In this document: positions 59,416 to 64,000 of the stretch, one piece after another | Numbering within the stretch: the stretch's first letter is position 1 | Layout: the number at the start of each line of letters is the position of its first letter | NCBI RefSeq assembly: GCF_003350325.1 | Contig: NZ_QLYZ01000010.1 | Coordinates: 62,001-126,000, forward strand | Length of the DNA stretch: 64,000 bases | Reading direction: 5' to 3' | DNA from: Vibrio rhodolitus | GTDB lineage: Bacteria > Pseudomonadota > Gammaproteobacteria > Enterobacterales > Vibrionaceae | Translations under genes and position numbers: made by a program | The notes under the pieces: generated by a model | What the model was told of the DNA's origin: nothing | Databases searched by the model: none | What the model saw: the letters and a program-made list of their open reading frames with translations, nothing else

Positions 59416-60033
59416 TTAGATCGTCACTTGGTTACGCCCATTTTCTTTCGATTGATAAAGCGCTTGGTCTGCAATTTGATAGGCTTCAGCAAAGCTACCT
59501 TGTTCGAGGTAGACGCCGCCGACGGAGATAGTGACGTTCAAATCTGCGATTTTTTCTACCACAACACACTGGCGAATCGCTTCGGCTTTTTCGCGTAAAA
59601 CCGTCTCGTCCATATCTTTAAATAAGATGATAAATTCTTCGCCACCCCAGCGAACGGCAACATCACTGGCACGAATCTGTTTTGCAATACGGCGAGTGAC
59701 TTCGCTAATCACATCATCGCCCATTTTGTGACCGAAGGTATCATTGATCGACTTAAAAAAATCGATATCTATAATAAGCATCGAAAACTGGTTGAGCTTT
59801 TTCAGTCTTGTTTCATAAAAGTCTCGGCGATAAAAACCAGTCATACGATCACGATAAATGCGTTGTTTGTTACGCTTATAGAGCACCATCAACATGTGAC
59901 CAAAGAGCGTAATTAAAACCGCAGGAACAAAGGTTCGTTCAAAGATTTCCCACGCGCCAAAACCGACATAGGTCGTCTCTGCATCGGTACATGAAATCAC
60001 GGCAGGCACTCGAAATGAGAACCGATGCTGCAT
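59416..60033 (-). CDS. C-terminal fragment (GGDEF) of the frameshifted diguanylate cyclase
   Basis: 205 residues if started at ATG 60031-60033, which has no ribosome site: TM helix, then GGDEF with DRMTGFYRRDFYE, DIDFFKSINDTFGHKMGDD, RASD I-site and RWGGEEF. The catalytic half is intact; whether it is expressed alone is doubtful. Confidence 0.65.
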   Translation of the reverse strand: MQHRFSFRVPAVISCTDAETTYVGFGAWEIFERTFVPAVLITLFGHMLMVLYKRNKQRIYRDRMTGFYRRDFYETRLKKLNQFSMLIIDIDFFKSINDTFGHKMGDDVISEVTRRIAKQIRASDVAVRWGGEEFIILFKDMDETVLREKAEAIRQCVVVEKIADLNVTISVGGVYLEQGSFAEAYQIADQALYQSKENGRNQVTI

Positions 60034-60716
60034 AGTGTCAGCAGCAGTAAAGAACTCGCGATTAAACTGATCAATTTTGTAGTCGATAAAGCTGTTTTTA
60101 TATCAACAGCAAGAAGCGCATCCAATTCTCGATTGTTGTAGACGGGGTAATAGACCGTTCTTACCATCTGATTTGTGCCAGGTTCTGCATATGGCTCTGA
60201 TAACTTGATATTGCAGCCATAAAACTGATCGAAGGTCTTGCTCAGCCTTTCTTGTTCAACAATGTTGGTCATTACATCGTTGGCTTTGTATTCACTATAA
60301 CGATTAGCGTATGCAGGACGTAGAGGATCAAAGTGACCGTAAATAGATGGGTGTTCGAAGATCGCGATTGTCCAAACATGTTTGGGAGCGACGGTCTCTA
60401 GTTGTACGCGTAGTTTATTAATACCCGTCGAGAGTATTTTTACGTTGGTATCCTGCGAGACCATAATACTGACGCCGTTACGAACGTGGGTACCGCGGGT
60501 AAGATAGGTGGTATCGGTATTGTTGTAATACTGGGCAAAGCGACGACTAATGGAATATATCTGATTAAAATCGCTGACAATGGATTTAGACAGTTGTTTG
60601 AGTAGCAGAGCATTATAAATCGCGTATGAAAAACCGACGATGAGCATCGTTAAGACTAGCAGTTTTACACATGGTAAAATGTGTCGTTTATAAGTGTGAT
60701 TGAAAGTTATGCTCAT
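59997..60716 (-). CDS. N-terminal fragment (sensor) of the frameshifted diguanylate cyclase
   Basis: 239 residues as it stands: TM helix, a periplasmic domain with YSISRRFAQYYNNTDTTYL and NRYSEYKANDV, and, after the frameshift near residue 205, an off-frame tail (TALSTTKL...ECLP). The hydrophobic part of that tail is probably an artefact of the shifted frame. Confidence 0.6.
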   Translation of the reverse strand: MSITFNHTYKRHILPCVKLLVLTMLIVGFSYAIYNALLLKQLSKSIVSDFNQIYSISRRFAQYYNNTDTTYLTRGTHVRNGVSIMVSQDTNVKILSTGINKLRVQLETVAPKHVWTIAIFEHPSIYGHFDPLRPAYANRYSEYKANDVMTNIVEQERLSKTFDQFYGCNIKLSEPYAEPGTNQMVRTVYYPVYNNRELDALLAVDIKTALSTTKLISLIASSLLLLTLCSIGSHFECLP

Positions 60717-60914
60717 TAGTTTTCATATTCTATGCTTGAGGCGCAAGTTTAGATATCGATGCTATTAATTCAATTATATCTAGCAATTGTCACGATTGAT
60801 TATTTTTATGACAAATTCATCTCAGCAAGGAAATGGAAGTGTACTTTGAGACACATTGCTAGGTGGTGCGTATAATATTTCATCAAATCAGTGTGATAGC
60901 GACAGGGAATAGAC

Positions 60915-61799
60915 TTATTTGACGCAATTTTTACCGTGATGAGAGTAGCAATCGCTACTCGTTTTCTTGAGCCATTCCAATGCGACGCCCATTTTTTTTT
61001 CTTTTACGATGAGCCTATCGACCTGAATTAACCAGTCACACTCTTCATCGGGCAATTTGAGTTTTTGTAAATTTGGGGCTTTCTCAATCATATGATCGGG
61101 CGCCAATAGCCAACTATCAGTGACTTGCAGTAGCTCAGTGGCTGATTGTAGGTGGTTAACGTGGGTTAAGGTAGCCGAGAATGATTGGCTGTAGTGGCAG
61201 TCGTGATCGGGCAGTACGATTTGACGATATCTTTTAACTTGTTCAAAACTCATATTCTTTTCGCCAAGTAGAGGGTGGCTTTTGTTTACAGCGATTGAAA
61301 ATGGCACATAGCCAATTGAGCCGACTTCAATTCCGGTTGGATAGTTTGTACTCCAAGCCATAAAACCTATATCAGCTTTACTACTATTCACCAAGGCGAC
61401 AACGTCTTGGTTGTTTTCAATACAAAGATGCAGCTCGGTATCAGGAAACTGAGCTGAAAAATCCCCCATCATTTGGTAGAAATTGTTCGTCAGTAACAGA
61501 GAATTCACTGCAACCGTTAACTTCGCTTCAATACCTGCGTTAAACGCTTGGAGCATGTTCGAGACACTTTGTGAGTGCTCAAGTAATGCAATTGCGCGTC
61601 TGTAGAGGTGGCGACCTTGCTCAGTCAGAATTGGCGTGCGTGATGAGCGATCAAATATCAAAATACCGGTATCAATTTCCAAGTTTGAGATGGTTGTACT
61701 GACTGCAGATTGCGCCTTGGCGAGTTTTCTTGCTGCCGCTGAAAACGAACCACACTCGACACACAGCACTAAGGTTTCTAATTGTTGTAAGTTAAACAT
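60915..61799 (-). CDS. LysR-family transcriptional regulator
   Basis: A 294-residue LysR regulator. The winged HTH is at residues 1-60 (LETLVLCVECGSFSAAARKLAKAQSAVSTTISNLE), followed by a linker helix and a substrate-binding-like effector domain (about 90-290). Ends ...SSDCYSHHGKNCVK. Target and inducer unknown. It is divergent from a tiny ORF at 61896, the usual place for a LysR target, though that ORF is too small to suggest a pathway. Confidence 0.92.
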   Translation of the reverse strand: MFNLQQLETLVLCVECGSFSAAARKLAKAQSAVSTTISNLEIDTGILIFDRSSRTPILTEQGRHLYRRAIALLEHSQSVSNMLQAFNAGIEAKLTVAVNSLLLTNNFYQMMGDFSAQFPDTELHLCIENNQDVVALVNSSKADIGFMAWSTNYPTGIEVGSIGYVPFSIAVNKSHPLLGEKNMSFEQVKRYRQIVLPDHDCHYSQSFSATLTHVNHLQSATELLQVTDSWLLAPDHMIEKAPNLQKLKLPDEECDWLIQVDRLIVKEKKMGVALEWLKKTSSDCYSHHGKNCVK

Positions 61800-61895
61800 G
61801 ATTATCTATCTAAAAATTAGATGGTAGTTAACTATGTTTAATATCATATTTAGATGACAATCGTAACTCAAAGCAAATCAATTAAATGGTAAGTA

Positions 61896-62066
61896 ATGAA
61901 CTACGAATCTTCTGAACAGTTGAGCGACACGCAAAAACAACTGCAAGAGCTACGAGAGCGTTTGAAAAAAAACACAGAATCGATGAACAATTCAGCAAAG
62001 AAAATCGACGTAAATCAAGCTATGTCGGCTGTAATAACCACCATTGGAACGTTCGAAAAGTCTTAG
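61896..62066 (+). CDS. Possible small protein, 56 residues
   Basis: Reads MNYESSEQLSDTQKQLQELR...TTIGTFEKS. Two predicted helices: a charged coiled-coil stretch (about 7-27) and a more apolar one (about 38-52). The ribosome site is weak (GGTAAG). It starts about 97 bp from the divergent lysR gene. No family recognised; coding status uncertain. Confidence 0.45.
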   Translation: MNYESSEQLSDTQKQLQELRERLKKNTESMNNSAKKIDVNQAMSAVITTIGTFEKS

Positions 62067-62161
62067 TTGGTTCGATGCTTGTTGGCGGCTATTATATCCA
62101 ACAAGCATCAAACCCAAGAAATCTTCCTAAGTTAAGTTTGCTTATGTTCAGCTGCGATGCA

Positions 62162-62701
62162 TCATTTGATCAGCGATAGGATGGGTTTGAATTCTTCCGC
62201 TCGACAATCTTTGACTAACTCATACAAGCACATTTCGAGACCAGTAATTTTAACGTTCTCTCGAGAAAACTTAGTCAGTGCCAGTTGTTTGTTTTGTGCT
62301 GCTCGAGATGAAATACAATCACTGACAACATGAATATCAAAGTGGAGGTTGGCGAGGTGGGTGGCAGTTTGATAAACGCAAATATGCGCTTCAATTCCAC
62401 AAACTAGCCACGAGTGTTTTTGTGCTTCATTTAACGCATGTTTAAACCCGACTTCACTACACCCATCGAAGGTGAATTTGGTAATAGGCGCTTGCTCGCC
62501 CATTAGTTCACTAATACTATCGACGGTAGGACCGAGTTTCTCTGGGTTTTGCTCAAGCCAAATTATCGGCAGTCCAAGTGCTTGCGCACCTTGTATCAGT
62601 TTACTGCAGTTGGCAATCAAAGTTTCGCTGTCATCAACTAAGCTAGCAAGTTTACCTTGGATATCAACAACGATTAGGCCAGTATCTTCTTTATTTAGCA
62701 T
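62162..62701 (-). CDS. Isochorismatase-family cysteine hydrolase
   Basis: A 179-residue hydrolase of the isochorismatase-like fold (YcaC-like group). The catalytic triad is visible: Asp13 (IVVDIQGKL), Lys75 (PITKFTFDG) and Cys108 (GIEAHICVYQTA), with the cis-peptide region just before the Cys. Such enzymes act on amides or ureido compounds; the substrate here is unknown. It is 22 bp downstream of the acetyltransferase gene on the same strand, so probably co-transcribed. Confidence 0.9.
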   Translation of the reverse strand: MLNKEDTGLIVVDIQGKLASLVDDSETLIANCSKLIQGAQALGLPIIWLEQNPEKLGPTVDSISELMGEQAPITKFTFDGCSEVGFKHALNEAQKHSWLVCGIEAHICVYQTATHLANLHFDIHVVSDCISSRAAQNKQLALTKFSRENVKITGLEMCLYELVKDCRAEEFKPILSLIK

Positions 62702-62723
62702 ATTAAGCCCTCATTAGAATTCA

Positions 62724-63194
62724 TTACTCGCCAACAATCAGTTGCATTGGAACGTCAACCATACCTTTATGGTTACGTACTCCTTGCGTTCGCTTAAAGC
62801 CAAAGCGCGCATACACTTGTTCGGCATTGAGTGCCGAGTTAACAGTAAACGTACCACTATTACCATTTTGTAGCGATATCGCTTTAAGCTGGTGCCACAG
62901 TTGCGTTGATAAACCTTGTCCTTGATGATCTTCTTTGACAAATAAATGGTACAGATGCGAGTAGTCTCGAACGCTACCTGCAGCGACCACTTGTTTGTAT
63001 TGATTTTCTGCGACTAAATAATAATAGTTGCTTGTGAGGTACTCGGCGATTTTATCGGCTGACATAGAATTGAGCACGATATGATGCACGCTTTCATCCC
63101 AAGTAGGACAAACGAATTTTTTGGTTAGAGGGACAATAAGGCTACTGATTTGCTCGGCATCCTCAGTCGTTGCGCGGCGAATGGTGATTTTCAT
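62724..63194 (-). CDS. GNAT-family N-acetyltransferase
   Basis: A 156-residue acetyltransferase: ITIRRATTEDAEQISSL opening, the acetyl-CoA loop (LFVKEDHQGQGLSTQLWHQL, Q/R-x-x-G-x-G/A form near residues 88-100) and a final VYARFGFKRTQGVR. Substrate unknown. ATG 63192-63194. Paired with an isochorismatase-like gene. Confidence 0.9.
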   Translation of the reverse strand: MKITIRRATTEDAEQISSLIVPLTKKFVCPTWDESVHHIVLNSMSADKIAEYLTSNYYYLVAENQYKQVVAAGSVRDYSHLYHLFVKEDHQGQGLSTQLWHQLKAISLQNGNSGTFTVNSALNAEQVYARFGFKRTQGVRNHKGMVDVPMQLIVGE

Positions 63195-63332
63195 ACACTT
63201 CCTTGCTTATCAGTTGAGCGTAACTGTTTGATCATTTTACGCATATCCATTTGCGTATCTTGATAGATTAAAAGCTCGTCGTTATCTCTACTAAGGTATC
63301 AAGATGATCTATTGAGTCAATATAACAGCAAT

Positions 63333-63360
63333 AAAAAAGCCAGCTTGAATAAGCTGGCTT
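63333..63360 (-). terminator. Terminator after the FAD-dependent dehydrogenase gene
   Basis: On the minus strand AAGCCAGCTT-ATTC-AAGCTGGCTTTTTTATT, strong hairpin with U run, 23 bp after the stop. Confidence 0.9.
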
Positions 63361-63382
63361 GAAACTGGAATTTAGAGTGTAC

Positions 63383-64000
63383 TTACGCGTTTTCTAGCTG
63401 CGCCATGATATCGCGAGCAACGGCTTCCGCGACTTTGATGCCATCGATACCCGCAGAAAGGATACCGCCTGCGTAACCTGCACCTTCACCTGCTGGGAAG
63501 AAGCCTTTTAGGTTAACGCTTTGGAAATCTTTACCACGTTTGATACAAACTGGTGAAGAGGTACGTGTCTCTACGCCGGTCAATAGACCATCTTCACTTG
63601 CAAAACCTTTGATCTTGCGATCAAACGCTGGGATGGCTTCACGGATTGCTTCAATAGCAAATGGTGGTAGTGCTTTTGAAAGATCCGTTAGCTTGATACC
63701 TGGCGTAAATGAAGGCTCAACGTCACCAATCGCACTTGGATCGCGACCTTTGAGGAAGTCACCGATTTTCTGTGCTGGTGCGTCATAGTTTTCGCCGCCC
63801 AGTAGGTAAGCATTTGATTCAAGTTCACGTTGGAAACGAATACCTGCCAGTGGGTCGCCAGGGTAATCCACTTCTGGAGAAATACCCACTACGATAGCGC
63901 TGTTTGCGTTACGTTCAGCACGAGAGTATTGGCTCATGCCGTTGGTTACTACACGACCTTCTTCTGACGTCGCTGCGACCACAGTACCACCCGGACACAT
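63383..64000 (-). CDS. FAD-dependent dehydrogenase (COG2509 type), C-terminal part
   Basis: The frame is open to the right edge, so about 205 C-terminal residues are visible. It begins CPGGTVVAATSEEGRVVTNGMSQYSR and ends with the FAD-site segment FFPAGEGAGYAGGILSAGIDGIKVAEAVA, both typical of the uncharacterised FAD-dependent dehydrogenases (COG2509, about 540 residues). The N-terminal dinucleotide motif lies outside the window. Confidence 0.85.
   Translation of the reverse strand: MCPGGTVVAATSEEGRVVTNGMSQYSRAERNANSAIVVGISPEVDYPGDPLAGIRFQRELESNAYLLGGENYDAPAQKIGDFLKGRDPSAIGDVEPSFTPGIKLTDLSKALPPFAIEAIREAIPAFDRKIKGFASEDGLLTGVETRTSSPVCIKRGKDFQSVNLKGFFPAGEGAGYAGGILSAGIDGIKVAEAVARDIMAQLENA

Larger units (their letters stand above)
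59416..60716 (-). pseudogene. Diguanylate cyclase gene interrupted by a one-base frameshift
   Basis: Two overlapping frames make one protein. Frame A (from 60716) encodes a TM helix (about 12-35) and an extracytoplasmic sensor up to LLAVDIK. At an A5 run on the coding strand (60099-60095) the frame breaks; continuing one base back reads NSFIDYKIDQFNREFF and runs without a stop into VGFGAWEIFERT, a second TM (FVPAVLITLFGHMLMVLYK) and a GGDEF domain. Adding one A would restore a two-TM diguanylate cyclase of about 433 residues. GGEEF catalytic motif and an RASD inhibitory site are intact. A sequencing error cannot be excluded. Confidence 0.8.

Noticed and set aside
60001-60033. Treating the GGDEF half as an independent gene starting at ATG 60033
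   Set aside because: No Shine-Dalgarno, and the same frame continues upstream with a plausible protein back to the A5 run; a frameshift explains both fragments better.

Overview
The window looks like a chromosomal segment of a Vibrio (Vibrionaceae, Gammaproteobacteria). The signs are BioB, HisG-IE and TrpE-A proteins of Vibrio type, an OmpU/OmpT-type porin, an H-NS of VicH type, fused trpCF and hisIE genes, an E. coli-like trp promoter/operator, a lysine riboswitch on an NhaC-family transporter, and a dispersed intergenic repeat of a kind I remember from vibrios. It is almost entirely core genome. I see no prophage, integron, IS transposase, CRISPR array, rRNA or tRNA.

Layout. 1-5272: end of fabV, then xthA, a ybaM/priC/TSUP-transporter operon and dinG. 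5785-7522: an OmpT-like porin and a UPF0319 periplasmic protein. 7598-12764: biotin synthesis, bioA divergent from bioBFCD across a BirA-like operator. 12825-14189: a 55-residue unknown protein and the HtpX protease. 14312-20594: an eight-gene lipid-modification operon (SnoaL-like, SDR, FAD oxidase, DUF1365, CFA-synthase-like methyltransferase, DUF2878, chalcone-isomerase-like, DUF3833 lipoprotein) behind two palindromic operators. 20622-26318: purB, hflD, mnmA, a small unknown, gsk and hns. 26856-28738: lysine riboswitch and NhaC-type (LysW-like) transporter. 28980-36367: hisL attenuator and the complete hisGDCBHAFI operon. 36441-38780: a metal transporter behind two Fur boxes, divergent from Mn-dependent pyrophosphatase ppaC. 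38883-41020: an unknown membrane protein and a DAACS symporter. 41346-48630: trpL-E-G-D-CF-B-A on the minus strand, with a 267-bp inverted-repeat element between attenuator and trpE. 48647-51263: rnm, yciO and rluB. 51497-59376: a three-gene signalling cassette (1722-residue hybrid kinase, HD-GYP response regulator, REC-REC-kinase). 59416-60716: a diguanylate cyclase gene split by a one-base frameshift. 60915-64000: a LysR regulator, a tiny divergent ORF, an isochorismatase-like hydrolase, a GNAT acetyltransferase and the C-terminal part of an FAD-dependent dehydrogenase.

The best candidate for an under-described system is the operon at 14406-20549. Its CFA-synthase homologue lacks two of the residues that form the bicarbonate site of true cyclopropane synthases (Ser167 and Gln299 where E. 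coli Cfa has Cys139 and His266). It is co-transcribed with a flavin oxidase and DUF1365 protein of the type linked to furan/methyl-branched fatty acid formation in Rhodobacter. Its promoter region carries two TATACA...TGTACA palindromes resembling sites of the light-sensing MerR-type LitR regulators. I infer a regulated, possibly light-induced, membrane fatty-acid modification pathway with periplasmic accessory proteins. Function and regulation are inference; the residue changes, operon structure and palindromes are directly visible.
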